Positions 36,131-47,975 of a stretch of DNA of 64,000 bases are shown here, one piece after another (within the stretch, counting starts at the first letter, position 1; each line of letters starts with the position of its first letter). The translations under genes were made by a program, and so were the position numbers. This stretch comes from Dipylidium caninum (lineage: Eukaryota; Platyhelminthes; Cestoda; Cyclophyllidea; Dipylidiidae): the NCBI GenBank assembly GCA_017562135.1, contig QEYB01001597.1, positions 1 to 64,000 on the forward strand, in the 5' to 3' direction. A model generated the notes under the pieces. That model had not been told where the DNA came from, did no database searches, and worked only from the letters and a program-made list of their open reading frames with translations.

Positions 36131-38041
36131 TGTGTGTTTGTTCTGGGGAGTTTCACCTACAGCCAGGAAATATTTGACACCCAGGCGATAGGTCCGCAGA
36201 GCTCACAGCACGTGTTGTTACGAACTTTTACCGGGCTAAATCTGTTGAGCAGAAGACAGTAGGACGAAATTTAGTGCCATGGATAATAGGTCAGCCGTTA
36301 GATTGGAGGCACTGCACAGGGGCTTCCGAGGTGTCTGTTGACTTGCCTCAAGATAGCAACTAGGTCGTGTAGCATCGCGGTGCTCATCAGTTCATTCTTA
36401 GGGAGATTGAGAGAACAGCCGAAAGGTACGAGATGGTACGCTCTTTGAAGTTCAGGAGACATCGCTGGGGGTTAGATTCAGCTGTCGGATTCACGTCGGC
36501 CACTTGTCCGACCTCGCGTGAAAGCCTGAAGGCAATAGTTGGGGCTTTGTTTGCTTGAGGTAGATGGACGCAATAGCACAAGATAGAGTTGTTAACAGTC
36601 TTGGTGTGAATTCAACCGGACGTGTACGTAGCAGTGGAGTTGTGGTGTCGCACCAGTGTTGCCCTGCTGCCACACTGACCGTAGAGGTTGCCGCTACCGC
36701 AAATACTTGCATGAAGTCCAAGGTTCCACTGATCTGAGTGCTCTAGTTGAGGGCCGGCATAGTCGGTGTCCCCACATTCTTTGTGATCACAGGAGCCATT
36801 TTGATGGGTTTCGATGACATGTGGAGGTATCACCACTGAATGCACTTAACCGTGTGGCCGATCGAGTTAGTAAAGACACGGATAACATGTGAGGACACGA
36901 GTGGTCTCGCAGCCTATTTAAGTGTGCTTCGGCTGCGTTTCGGCGGCCTGACTCCGCGCACGCTCTGCGACGTGGTTCGTGGCATTGTGACCGGAAAATC
37001 CCAGCCTCCCACTTCTACGAGGTGAAGTGGTGACTCGCGCCTTATGAAGGACGTAAATTTGCTAAGTAAATAAGACGAAAGCCAATACTCCTCACTTAGT
37101 TTTCATAGATTTAAGTGTTACTTAAGCAAACCTTCGAGACAATTAATTGTGGCCAAAATTCACTGGATGCACTCGAGCCTCATGATTCGCCTCTGAACGG
37201 CTCGGTAAATTCTGGGGTCCCGTAACCTACCACGGCAACGCTCTTGCCCAACCGAGGACTATTCTTTGGGTCGGAAGCACCACACAGTAGATGAAGGCGT
37301 GACGTTACCAAGTATATTTGCTCTTACACTTGATTATTTTCCTTGGGTATACACACAATAACATAAAGAAAGCAGTCCCAAGGCCGTCAAGTAGAGTGCA
37401 GTCCGGTCCCCGCGCTGCAGGTGGAGCTTCATTGTGCCACAACTGGATGGGTGTTGCCGAGGAAGCGACGAGCAATTCATGGCATTTTAACCCCCCATTG
37501 GAACTATGTGGAACGCAAGAGGATAGAGATTGAAAAAAGCGCTCCGGATGTGTCGCTTTAGAAAGGTTTAAACACGTTGTTCACTACCTCCTCGTCTCCG
37601 GTAGCCTGTCCTACCAAGAAAACCGACTTTGTTGTGCGGCGATGTAATTTTTAGTCGAGGCGGACGCCTCCTCTGACGCTGATGGCAATGCATCAGCCCC
37701 ATGATGACTCCTGTTGTGCGGACCCAACCTTCTTCTCCTCAACTCACATAAGCCCTAACTTTCGAGGGGTTTCGTGCACGTCCAGAATGACGCGGCGCAG
37801 TTTCGACGCCAGTGCACAGCGAAGCATCGCGATCACGGTGGGGAGGTTTTTAAACAGTTGAATTGGATAGAATCACGACCTTTGCCATCTCTCCCACGTT
37901 GAGGCAAGAAATTAGAGCGTTTAGATACCATTTTACCACTCGTCACAACAGCCGGTCTGCCTAGTTTATGACGGGCCCCACAAACCGTTTGTGTTTATGT
38001 TGTCATTCACAAGGAAATAATATACTGTCATCCCACGGTCC
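36131..38041. other. No gene recognised
   Basis: Several 60-77 codon frames lie on the minus strand between 36387 and 36845 in shifting phases. They do not join into a recognisable protein. A TATA-like string occurs at about 36916. No long repeat of the D/E/A families was seen here. Confidence 0.45.
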
Positions 38042-38600
38042 GTGTCAGCCTCCACCTTTCGGTTGTAACAGAGACGAGTGAGGCCGTTGGCCTTCGACTC
38101 GTCTCACGTTACCATGGGTGGCAATGCGGTTGAAACGGTCGTTCGTGTCAAACTTCGTCAACTCGGCCTCGTGCCTCCGTGACCGACTCTGGCCCGGACC
38201 GTTTCTGTCACGCCTTTGCAAAAGCCACATCGACTGCCCGACTGCGAATGTGGCCTGCTGTTCACACCACCACGCTTTGATGCACTCGGGCCTCATGCTG
38301 GTGTGCAGAGCCTCGTGACGTGGAAGGTCCTTCGTTTCTGCCGGACTCTGTAGTCATAAGTGATGTGTAGGAGACGGAGGAAGGATTTCCCTCCTCCACC
38401 TGTCTTACACTTCCATGTCAAATGTACCGAGTCCGTTTTCATTGGCGACTGAAGTATGAATTTAAATACCGCAATGACGCTTGGCAGCTCTTCGTCATAG
38501 CAAATGATAAAAGTCGCCACGGTGAGTTAAAATGGATAGAATTTCAATAAACACAATCCTGTGGGTGCTACTTGCCCTTGCATTTCAAAGCGAATATATA
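38042..38600 (+). repeat. Repeat family D, copy 1
   Basis: Matches 53742-54195 in the same orientation. The shared text includes cacctttcggttgtaacaga, gtggcctgctgttcacacca and cttggcagctcttcgtcata. Copies differ by scattered substitutions and small indels. Copy 1 has about 90 extra bases around 38317-38410. Frames on both strands (for instance PTANVACCSHHHALMHSG on plus) are shared only because the DNA is similar. Confidence 0.8.
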
Positions 38601-38869
38601 TGGGCGAGAAAATACTTCTATCACAACGAAGCAAAAGGATGCAAACGAATGTGGCTGTTCAAGTTTGAGAGGTGAGGTTTTTCCTTCCCTCTCCAACTAC
38701 ACGTCCTCCTCCATCTTAAATACCGTTTGTCCCATTCATACATCGAATGTATTACAATGAAGGAGTCGCCCCCAAAACGAGGTGTCGCCGGTGCGAAGAT
38801 CAGTGCGCCGGGCGTCCGCTTGCTCTTTGTCCCCGCGCCGCTAGGACACTCCGCGGTCGCTTCTGACAC

Positions 38870-39480
38870 CGACTGGACGCCACGCTGTCGGACCTAACAG
38901 CTCACGCCGCCGTGAACGAAACCTTCGAACAGTGGAAGGCATGCAGCAGGGCCAATGCCGTGATCGCGTATGAGGCACATATTCGGGGATGAAGCCTTCC
39001 AGAACGTTCAGTATAGAAGCGCCACCGGAAGCATAGCCTAAACCAGCCGCCCTCCCTTCCCCTCCCCCCACGCGCCTCTTAATTTCCGTCGGTCCCAGTT
39101 TCTCCTCTTTGAGCTCGCCCTCTACGACCACACCGCTCTGATGGACTGGCCATTCCACACGTTTGACTTCACAACTACACATCCGCTCCGCACGCGTGAT
39201 TGCCTCGTTTAGGTGGTCATCACAGCTTCAGACGAGGCTACGTGAACAAAACGACCTGGTGGATTAAACATCAGTGGTTTCTTGCCACATTAATCGCCTT
39301 CTCCGAAGTGGCAACCGCACCTTGAGAGGAGAAGTGTGTTAGTGATCGGCAAATCCGATCACAGGAGGCAAGGAGTGGAAATGCCAACAGACTTCAGGAG
39401 CCTATGTATTTGCCATCAGCCTGAGCAAGGCTGGAAGACCAAGTCACTTCTTCGACTCAACCTTTTTCCTCCAAACGGCA
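38870..39480 (+). repeat. Repeat family E, copy 1
   Basis: Matches the reverse complement of 57960-58885. Marker text: ttaggtggtcatcacagctt (39211-39230) and ggaagaccaagtcactt (39432-39448). A perfect 8-bp stem with a 5-base loop (gtgatcggcaaatccgatcac, 39342-39362) is present in both copies. A third, partial relative lies at 63690-63805 in the same orientation as this copy. Confidence 0.8.
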
Positions 39481-39654
39481 ATTTCCGCACAAGTGCGCCC
39501 GCCTCATGAGATGCCGAAAATTGCAGTTAAATAAAAGGCTCTCGATGAGTCTCATATGGTCATCAGGGAGGCGTGAAAGGATGGCGAAAAGGAATGAAAT
39601 AAACTACGATAGGTGAGCAGTTTTCATCAGTCACACAAGAGGAGGGGAAGTGGT

Positions 39655-39745
39655 AAATCTCCGTTGCCACTAGCTATTGCGGAGCGCCCCAATTCCGAGC
39701 ACATCCAGTTTTGGGGCTACAGGACGATCTACCTAGTATTGTGAT
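39655..39745 (+). repeat. Repeat family F, copy 1 (short)
   Basis: About 90 bp similar to 47865-47975 in the same orientation, centred on attgcggagcgccccaattc and followed by an accordant ttttggggctaca segment. Diverged but colinear. Confidence 0.45.
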
Positions 39746-40202
39746 CAGAGGTCGTGTCGGCGAGGATGCGGCTTCCCATTCCCCTAAAGACATGACAGCT
39801 CGAAGGCAGTGTTACCTGGTGCGTAGCGAGGTGGCGTCATAAGCTATCTCCTGGTCCGGCGCTGCCTGCGTCACTCAGCCGCCTCGCCTCTCTCCGTGCA
39901 CCTGGGCGGCAGCCAGTGCCTCACGCCTCAGAGGAGTCGCCGTCGTCGGCGCAGATCTGTTCTTCTGCGGTTAGAATGGATGGACAGAAGTGCAAAAGAT
40001 GATGGAGGCAAGAAACAAGCAGTTCGAGCAAGTAGCACATGGGATAGTCATTTTAAATGGAAGAATATGACGCCCCTGATAGTGAAAGTCGCGTAGTGCG
40101 AAACGTTTGGAAATCACGCGCTAAAATCTACGCATCGGTACCGTCGGCGCTCGCTCACTTCATTTTTGCGCCTCCTCTGCGTGTTCTGAATCTCCTCCGG
40201 TA

Positions 40203-40469
40203 ATGCAGCCTAACCATTCCGTCCTCAGAACATGCGTACTGTGCGGAATGATCGACAATCCAAAGTTTTCTGTCATCGTTGCTACGATCTCAAACGGAAC
40301 GGATGCTGCCAAAAGAACTTTCGCTAGTGAGATAATCGCGACACTTACCTACTCTTGGGGGTCGGACTATATGTCCTCCGCCTTGGTGTTGGAGAATGGG
40401 ATGAGACACCGCGGCACATTTAAAAGTTGTGCAGATTACGTCGGGCTCTCGAACTTCGTTAAGCAATAA
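40203..40469 (+). CDS. 88-codon ATG-started open frame, unknown product
   Basis: Reads MQPNHSVLRTCVLCGMIDNP, KFSVIVATISNGTDAAKR, then ASEIIATLTYSWGSDYMSSA and ends YVGLSNFVKQ. Composition is strongly protein-like. A pyrimidine-rich stretch just before (ctcctctgcgtgttctgaatctcc region) followed by gcag at 40206-40209 could be an acceptor, so it may be a terminal exon rather than a complete gene. AATAAA (40465-40470) overlaps the stop codon. No family recognised. Confidence 0.3.
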   Translation: MQPNHSVLRTCVLCGMIDNPKFSVIVATISNGTDAAKRTFASEIIATLTYSWGSDYMSSALVLENGMRHRGTFKSCADYVGLSNFVKQ

Positions 40470-40634
40470 AGACTCGTGTAAAGGATAAAGACAGGAGCTT
40501 CGCAAAAATGAAAACGAGAGGCGTCGCTACTTTCCCGTTTTTCTGAGCCTACATACTCTGCTGAGCAGGTTTCCAAATCTGCTGCTTATGCGATTTAATC
40601 AGTATCGGGATTAGTCCAAGTTTAATTAACCGCT

Positions 40635-40675
40635 GGTTTTCACTTTCGTATGTCCTGCAGCTTCAGAGGTAAGCA
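40635..40675 (+). other. Strong 3' splice-site-like and 5' splice-site-like sequences eight bases apart
   Basis: The text ggttttcactttcgtatgtcctgcag is a near-consensus acceptor ending at about 40660. Eight bases later comes AGAG before gtaagc, a near-consensus donor. A frame with five Cys in its first 18 codons (MSCSFRGKQCRCLLSCECDG) overlaps it at 40650-40844. Either an 8-base microexon, a Cys-rich short frame or chance. Confidence 0.2.
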
Positions 40676-40844
40676 ATGTCGATGTTTGCTCTCTTGCGAA
40701 TGCGATGGTAAGAACCCATTTCTCAGACGCCCTGTCGCTCTGCTCCCCACCGTCTTCTTCCATTTGCCTTGTCGCAAACCCGAACAGCGCAGGTCGCGGC
40801 TGTGCTTAATGAAGACGCAGAAAGGCAGAAAAGAGGTACCTTGA

Positions 40845-42105
40845 AAGCAATGGGAGAGACATTAAACTTGTACGGAAAGCGCAGACAGGTGGAACAGCAG
40901 TGGTGTGGGCACAGGAGCTAAAAATGTCGGTTTTACCACAACGGGTAACTCAACCCCCTTTCAACTGGTTCCTTGTCATAAGAGGTAAAAGAGCCAATTT
41001 TTTCCAGCTAAAGGAATTTGAGTGCTTAATAAATTCTCATTCCTCAACCTATTGGACGATGTCGTAATGAAGTGGTTTTAGTAGAAAGTCATTCGCGGCT
41101 ACTGTTACTTAATGCCACCGCCGTAAGAATGAGCCATCAACCGATTCAAATAAACTCCGCCAAACCAGACAGATTGTTGTTAACACAAAAGCAGATTTTT
41201 AAAAAGGATTTTCTACATGTAGCAAGGCATAGTGATTGAAGCGCACCTTCAATGAAGGTACGTTTTTCCACTTCTATTAAGGACAAGTCTTTGTTGAGCT
41301 GCTCGAAATGCGTTCTGTCCATTACCCCTTCTCTGGTGAGGACCATCTCCACAAGTCCATGCAAGTAAGGAGACCCGTAAAAAAAAATTCACGACGAAAG
41401 TGGAGAGAAAAGTGGCCTCTAATGAGGGCTGGGAAGGTGGTGAGTGGGAGTGAGGAGGCTGAAGTGAATGGACGTGCGTAACACGTCCTGAAATAAAGTC
41501 GTCCGAATGACTATGAGGGGAGTGCAGGAAGGAAAAAAGGGCCACACAACCTATGTTTTTAGGGGGGTGCTGCTTTAGCAGGCGCCTTCGTCCGTTGGTT
41601 TTTAGAGGAGAGGTGTTGTTTGTTGGCCACGTGGGGACGCCTCAAGCGTCGGCGCGTTCTTTTCACACAGCCAAACAAAACTTCATGGCTCGCACAAGCC
41701 ATATCTGCGTGCTAGGCGAGACTCTGCTGCAGTTGAGGATAAAAGTAGAAGTGCTGGCGCCGCCTAAGCCGGTTGTTTGCTAGTGCATTTCCACACTCCC
41801 GGCCTGTAGAGTGGCATTTAGTCCAATGGCTGCGAATTACGGGTAAGTGAAGAGATTTCATCACGACTTCTCCATTAGGCTGGTGAATTCGCAAATTTCC
41901 TTTATTTGTGGATTCTCTCTCAGTTAACTGGCAGAACTAGCACTGGTGGATCCTATAACAAGGAGCCATTTGAAAATGGTTTAAGTTATTAGCCGAATTG
42001 TTTGGGGAGGTGGGTGACCATAATTTAGCGGTGCTTGATCGCGTAATAGTAGTTTTCACTTTCAGCGAAATAAAGTTTCATAAAATAAAAAAAAGCCCAA
42101 CTTGA
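40845..42105. other. No gene recognised
   Basis: Anonymous A/T-leaning sequence between family F and the first copy of family A/B/C. Only short, motif-free frames. Confidence 0.5.
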
Positions 42106-43540
42106 TTGAAGGCTCATTTGGAACACAGTTTGCTTAAGACAAGGGAAATTGAGTCTTGGACAAATAAAGAAATTTATACTCCTGTTTGCGACTTGTCCGC
42201 AGTCATTTGCGCGTGCGTTTATGTCTTGGCGCACACAACTCGAGTCTGGGAATGTCTTGCCCTTTGAATGTCCTTGAGCGCTCCTCCCTCCCGGGGCGTG
42301 CGTGGTCCCAACCGCACCCGATTGTCCGGGCCGTCCACAAGCTGTCACCACTACGGATGTGTGTTCTTAGTGCCGTTTAATTGCGAGTCGATGGCCTATT
42401 GCCTAGTTTTGTACACATAGCCAAAGAGGACTTCTTACCTGTGGATTATGGTGTTCAATCTCTTTCCACAACTACGGAACTACGTTTAAACTGCTACTGT
42501 TAGCTTATTAAGTAAAGCGTTGTTTCCTCGTGCCCACTTGGGGTGGAGGTGAGAATGGCAGCTGTCGCTTTGCCGTGACAGGAGGGCTACTTTGGCACTT
42601 CCTGACGCGCCCCACTGAGAGAAGTGTGAACATTGGCTTCCGAGGATGAACATCCTCAAACCCTGAGATTCTCCCCATTTAGTCCCGGTGGGAGTCCACT
42701 TTGGAGAATTAACAGCAAAGCACCAGATTTCTCGACTTAATCCGTACAAAAATGATAAGTGTCCTTTCGTTGACCCCATGTGGGAGACTTTCTATACTTG
42801 GAAAGAGGTGGTGTGGCATTATTTCTCGTCCATCATAGCACCGACTGCGCGGAGACCAAATTCTTTTAAACGACAATAAACGGCTCAACTCTACGCCAAG
42901 ATGACTTAGGAGAGGGTGAAAACGGGAGGTGGGAGGGAAGAAAACCAAAGATGGATTTCAGTGGAAAGATTGACATAAGATTCAGGAGTAGATTAGCAAA
43001 GTCACGAGTGCAAAGGGGCCCTTTGAGCTTAGCTACTTGGGTGTTACAGAAGGTAAAACACCTGACAGGACTACAGAATACATGCCATCTCGACAGCTGT
43101 GTCAAGTTCCGCCACATTGTCTTCCCTCGCATGACATCGTTAGAAGTGGCGTGGAAAGCAGGCCTTTCGGTCACACACAAAGGCGTGTTTCAGTCTTCAC
43201 TCGAGCGCAGACATGTTACTCGTCATAAAGACGGAATGTCGATCTCCACATCTGTTAGAGCGGAGCAATGACCTGCTCTAACTGATGAGATACGGGAAGA
43301 GCTCGGTTCCCACCCGACGTTCACCTACAATCGAGTTCATGTCTTCAGTCTTGCACTCATTTATTCCTTCCACTCTCCCAATTTTCTTTACCTCTACGTG
43401 GATCACTCTCTTCCCCCGTATTGCCTACACCCTCCACTCTGCGGGTCCCCACGACCCCAAAGCCCCGCCAAAACATCGACAAGCACATACACGTTCTGTA
43501 GGAAAAAGGCAAAGAAAATTAGCATGAATAAAAGGGATAT

Positions 43541-43790
43541 GGGAAGCATTCAGGGTGGTGGAATAAAGTGATGAATTAACAGGAAACTGGACGAAGAGTT
43601 GACGAGGATATTGTAACTGCATGCATGAACACGGTAGAGAACATTAAAAATGAGTAAAAAGCATTATGGGAAGCATGAAGAGCAAGTGAAATACGTGATG
43701 GATTACTGATAAGTAGGCGAAGATTTGACAAAGACATGGTTACTACATGCTTGAACAAGAGACAATAGGGGATTATCACCGTGGCTAAAC
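43541..43790 (+). repeat. Local tandem duplication inside copy A (step about 127 bp)
   Basis: The string gggaagcat starts at 43541 and again at 43668, each followed by similar text (a gatg/gaattaac-type segment, then a tgcatgaac or tgcttgaac string). Copy B has this segment once, at about 51757. Confidence 0.6.
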
Positions 43791-44152
43791 AGGCCGAAGG
43801 ACTGGAAAGGGATTTTGCTTTGCGACACTCAGATCCTCAGGAATGCGCAATGTTTCATCAGATTCAGCGCCTTCTTGGGTAGAGGGAAATGAACTAGCTG
43901 ATTCATCCTCCGACTGCCCCTCCAATGTGCTTTTGTGGACGTCATTGTTTGCGGCTTCACGACGTGTTCCTACATTCGAGGTGAAAGTCACGACTTAGAT
44001 GATCATGTCACCATGTCACTTAAAACAGGCTAATCAGACAGGCCTACAAACACCCCAACCACAGTTCGTGACTCAGGCGTCGGAACATTGTTTCACTTCC
44101 ACTCGAAACCGATTATCTTTTGTGAAATTCGGCCTTGACCTGACAAAAGGGG

Positions 44153-44176
44153 GTATATGAAGACCGCGTCCAGCAG
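44153..44176 (+). promoter_or_regulatory. TATA-like cassette, copy A
   Basis: The sequence gtatatgaagaccgcgtccag followed by cag is shared with copies B and C. It is preceded by a conserved gaccttgacc-type block and followed by gagcacaacagaggccc. Confidence 0.35.
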
Positions 44177-45717
44177 TATACGAGCACAACAGAGGCCCGA
44201 GGGGACGAAAAAATTGGCGTTGCCGTCGTTGTGGCCGTTGGCTTCGGTGTGAATTAGACTGAGATATGTTGATGCGGTAATGTCTATTCTGCGATTTCGT
44301 GACCTAAAGTCAGCTCTCCACCTCTCTCCTCATGGTGTGCTGAGTTTTTACTTTGGATAGCATATTGTGGTCGAATGTGTGACAGAACTTAAAAGCCGGC
44401 TTGGGAACCGCATGCTCGACATTCTGTGGTCTCTATGCCTATTTCCTTGACATACCTGCTTCTTCATTCGCATCCCTTATTCTACTGCACTGCTCCCTGT
44501 TTCTACGACTCGTCACCGTCATTCGCGCCAAATTCAGAGGCTGAATTTCCAGTCCGATGGTCTTTTAACAGACGAAAATAACTAGCCATCTAATGCTTCC
44601 GGAAGAAACAATGCGCCAGAAGGTGCCAAACAGTATCGTCAGGAGGACTTCAATCTAGCTTGCGATTGCATCGGGGGGGGGACGGAGAGGAGGCGAACGA
44701 TGAAATAAGTGGAGTTAGACATGAGAGATGGAAGCAAGTGAAGTGCGAGATGAAGAACTTTTACGTGTGTGAGATGTAAACGGTGACCGAATGTAGCGCG
44801 CGAATCCCAAAGCGTACAGAAATGGGTGCGCTTTGACATCGAGCGCTGCATTTTCTCGCCCCGTTCGCCTGTCTGCGCCTGCTGCCACATGGATTCTTCG
44901 ACCTCGTTAGATCTTTGTGCCTCATTGCGTCTTCCATACTGCACCGCAACTCGCAATCCATGCCCCACTCTTCGCCTCCCCCCCCCTCCCGCCCACCCAT
45001 CATAAAACCCCACAGCCAGCTACGCAAGCTTAAATCTCCAAGATTTTAGCCTCCTTTCGCATTCTCCGTACATTTCACAAATAAGTGAATCATCTACTTC
45101 AACAATAGGTGTAAAAGACACCTTGTGTGGAATGACGGAGTTCAACACTTTACTTCTATTGCGCCTTCTGACATCCTTTCTCGTACATTACTGCTTGCCC
45201 ACTTACCGGTACTAACGCGGGACTTGCGGGAATAAGACAATCTCGATGGAAGGCGAAATAGTAGGTCAGGTGGTGAGTTGATCTCCATACCTTGAAGAAA
45301 ACAGCGAAGATTGGGTTAACAATCTCTTTTGCGTTCTCAAACACGCCTCACCCCTGGTATGCTCTCGTTCCCGGCGCCCCTGTGATGCCATTCAGTCGAC
45401 GGTCCCAGTCGAGCACGTTTCACAAGAAATTCTTCGGCCTCTAAAGCGCAATTTGAGCTGCCGCGTGGACTTGAGTAATTCTGATGAAAGTATTTGAGCC
45501 ACAGGCTTCTCCACTGGGGCATGGGTGAGTGATTGAGTAAATGAGTGAGATCACAATCTACCTCTCAGGCTGCGGTGGAGATGAGGTCACAAAAACCGGA
45601 AGGGGATTTCGGACAAGGGGAGAAGCGGGAAAGAAGGAAATGCATCGCCATTGGGAAGGAGGAAGAAGGACATCAGTTTAAAGAGTGGTATGAGTGATGG
45701 AATGTGGCGCGAGATTC

Positions 45718-45745
45718 CAAGACTGACCTACTATCGTCAGTCTTG
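45718..45745 (+). other. Conserved hairpin, copy A
   Basis: Perfect 10-bp stem (caagactgac with gtcagtcttg) and an 8-base loop ctactatc, preceded by gaatgtggcgcgagattc and followed by aagtcggggcccacattcac. Copies B and C keep the stem but not the loop. Confidence 0.6.
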
Positions 45746-46370
45746 AAGTCGGGGCCCACATTCACCCACTCGAGACGCCTATTGCGGGACAGTCCATTCC
45801 TCGGCAGATGAGATTACGAGTTGTAGTCGTCGTCGTCGCCGCGGTTGGTGACTCTGGTGAGGCGGAGGCCGAGACGCGTTGATTTTAGGACGTCTACTCC
45901 GCGGTCTCGTCGCCTAACCTCAGTCCCGCCCTCATCTCCTCATTACCGGGAAAAGAAGAAGTGAGTTAAAGCTTAGCCTTTTTGTCAAGATGAAAAATTG
46001 TGGACGAATGCGTGGCATTACTTCACAACCGACGGTGTATGTGTCCGTTATGAAGTTACATGTCCAGCTTTCTTTCACTTCGTACACCATCGCTGCTTTA
46101 TCATCGACATCCTTTTCAATGCACCATTTTTTTTATTCGACAACTAGTGAAGCAAACCCATCAACACTGATGAAATAAACTGCTGGAAGTAAAGATGAAA
46201 GGTAAGAACGATAGTGGAGGACGCCAGGTTAGTGTGTTAAGTAAAAAGTGATGCGGATCCACGAGCATGTGGGTGAGAGCTTCCTATGAAGTGCATCAGA
46301 TGAGTGGACGAGGGGCGCCATTTCACAAATGACGGCGCTACTTTGATTGTAATGTGAGCGCACCACATCC

Positions 46371-47860
46371 CCCCATCTCAAACGTCAGTGGATTGTCATG
46401 CTAGTTTCTCCTTTCACTTGTTCCCGGTACTACGCCACTCCATCATCCTTTGGGAGAGTCTGACACAGTCCTCCCAGTTCTCCCTCTCGGAACCCTCACC
46501 GCCTGTTTCTCTCGTCCCGATAACTACGATTGACCTCGTCCCTGGTCTCATATCTCACTTTTCTACCACTTCGACTGACTACGCTGGATAGTATAAAGTA
46601 TATTTTCCTCCTCAGCGGCATGCCGTACATCAGGCGATATGCTGGGATGAAGAGAATGAGAAGGGAGGTCCTTTACGAGGCAGCACGGGCTCACGAAACA
46701 GATTGGACATTTAGGACGTCCAAGTCTGCCAAATGTCTATAATTCATGAGGTTCATGCAACTTATTCGAAGGCTCCTTCTTACCGAGGTAAACGCTACAG
46801 TTTTGCGAGACATTTCTCCCTTTTACTGTACGTCGTATCACATTGAGTCTAGTAGCCGAGCATGACGGCGTACTAGAAGAGATCTCGTTACGGCTTGCGT
46901 ATTAGGCTGCCAAATAATCAAATCCCCATATTTCGATGTTCTCCCGGCGTAAGCTGACAAAACTTGTGCTTATGCAATTTGAAAAGGGTTTAAGTTAAAG
47001 GCTAAACTGACCAAAATTCAGCTGTACCTAATCGTGTCAACAAAGGTTGAGTCGTGATTCGGTTGTGGCGGAAGACCAACTGCAAGGAGACTGTTTTACC
47101 CACGAACTCTATCGTTGCCGTCCACTCAAATCCGCTTTCAATGGTCCACATGTGAGATAAACCCTTCGGCAGGCGAAATGGACAAATGAATGCAATCATG
47201 TCTCCTTAGATAACCCTAAGGCTTAATCTCATAAATAGGATCATGTGGAGAAGCCTGACATCTTCTCGACTACAGGAAAAAACAGCTTAGGGGAAAGAGA
47301 TTAATCTCGAAAACTTTTTGTACACTGAAAACAAAGGGAGGGCACCACGGAATCCCAGGGAATTGGCTGTCAACTTATCAAGTGTGACCCTCTTAGGCAC
47401 TGAAATACTACCCAAAAGGCAGTCAATCATAGCAGAAGCTGGGAGAATAATAACTAAAAATGGAATCGCCACTCACAAAGTGAATTTTGGTGAGAATAAA
47501 GCCTTCTTTCTTAAACAGTGAAAGAAGAATGTACCATTACAAGCGTTTCGAAAGCCATTTTGCTGCATGTGTAAGTCGGTGATGAGGCGAGGAATGAAGG
47601 ACGTGACGAGACAAAGAGTATAGTGGGAGAATCGGGCTAATGCGCAACCAGTAGCCTTCCACGTCCACCCAATTGCGAACGAACAGGGGAGGGGCGAAGC
47701 GCCTGTCTCGACGAGGTTCGACTGTCGTCCGACCCAGCAGTCAGGTTCCCCTTGCGTTCGTCGGTCAGTTAAGCTCATCACAGACGAGTCCGGATATGTC
47801 GCTGGCATAGCTCCTGCGACTCACTTAACACTCCTGCCGCCCTTCTTTACAGCATATTCG
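46371..47860. other. No gene recognised
   Basis: Anonymous sequence after copy A. Similarity to copy B fades at about 46480. An open frame at 47318-47521 (plus) reads protein-like (RAPRNPRELAVNLSSVTLLG) but has no ATG start and no supporting signal. Confidence 0.45.
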
Positions 47861-47864
47861 CACT

Positions 47865-47975
47865 GGTCAACTCGCCGAGTTAAGCGCTGGCCTCCCCCAA
47901 ACTCGTAGCCCTCAGCTGTTGCGGACCGTCTCAATTCCAAGTACTTCCACTTTTAGCGCTACACCACAATCGCCC
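47865..47975 (+). repeat. Repeat family F, copy 2
   Basis: Diverged partner of 39655-39745; the shared core reads gctgttgcggaccgtctcaa here. Confidence 0.45.

Larger units (their letters stand above)
42110..46370 (+). repeat. Repeat family A/B/C, copy A
   Basis: Colinear with copy B (50075-53560) and copy C (61240-63450). Landmarks in order: an actactgcgc/gaccaaattc block at about 42830; the conserved text around cgacagctgtgtc (43095); ccacaccc-type CT-rich text with ccccacgaccccaaagcc (43445); the gatcatgtcacc block (about 44000); a TATA-like cassette (44153); a GTCG-rich run (44220); gaatgtagcgcgcg (44795); the hairpin (45718); ccaggttagtgtg (46225); and ggggcgccatttcac (46313). Parts are duplicated inside this copy: a 127-bp step at 43541/43668 and a second GTCG-run segment at about 45826-46000. 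No coding frame survives across copies. Confidence 0.75.

Noticed and set aside
36387..36845. Clustered minus-strand frames suspected to be a decayed retroelement.
   Set aside because: No reverse transcriptase, protease, zinc knuckle or integrase motif, and no terminal repeats, could be found in any frame.
26460..40445. Identical 15-base string ttacgtcgggctctc, coding YVGLS in two different small frames.
   Set aside because: About two 15-base matches are expected by chance in a window this size; the flanks do not align.
47700..47740. A gaggttcgac string resembling a tRNA B box.
   Set aside because: No A box or acceptor stem at the right distance; no cloverleaf can be drawn. No tRNA or rRNA was found elsewhere.
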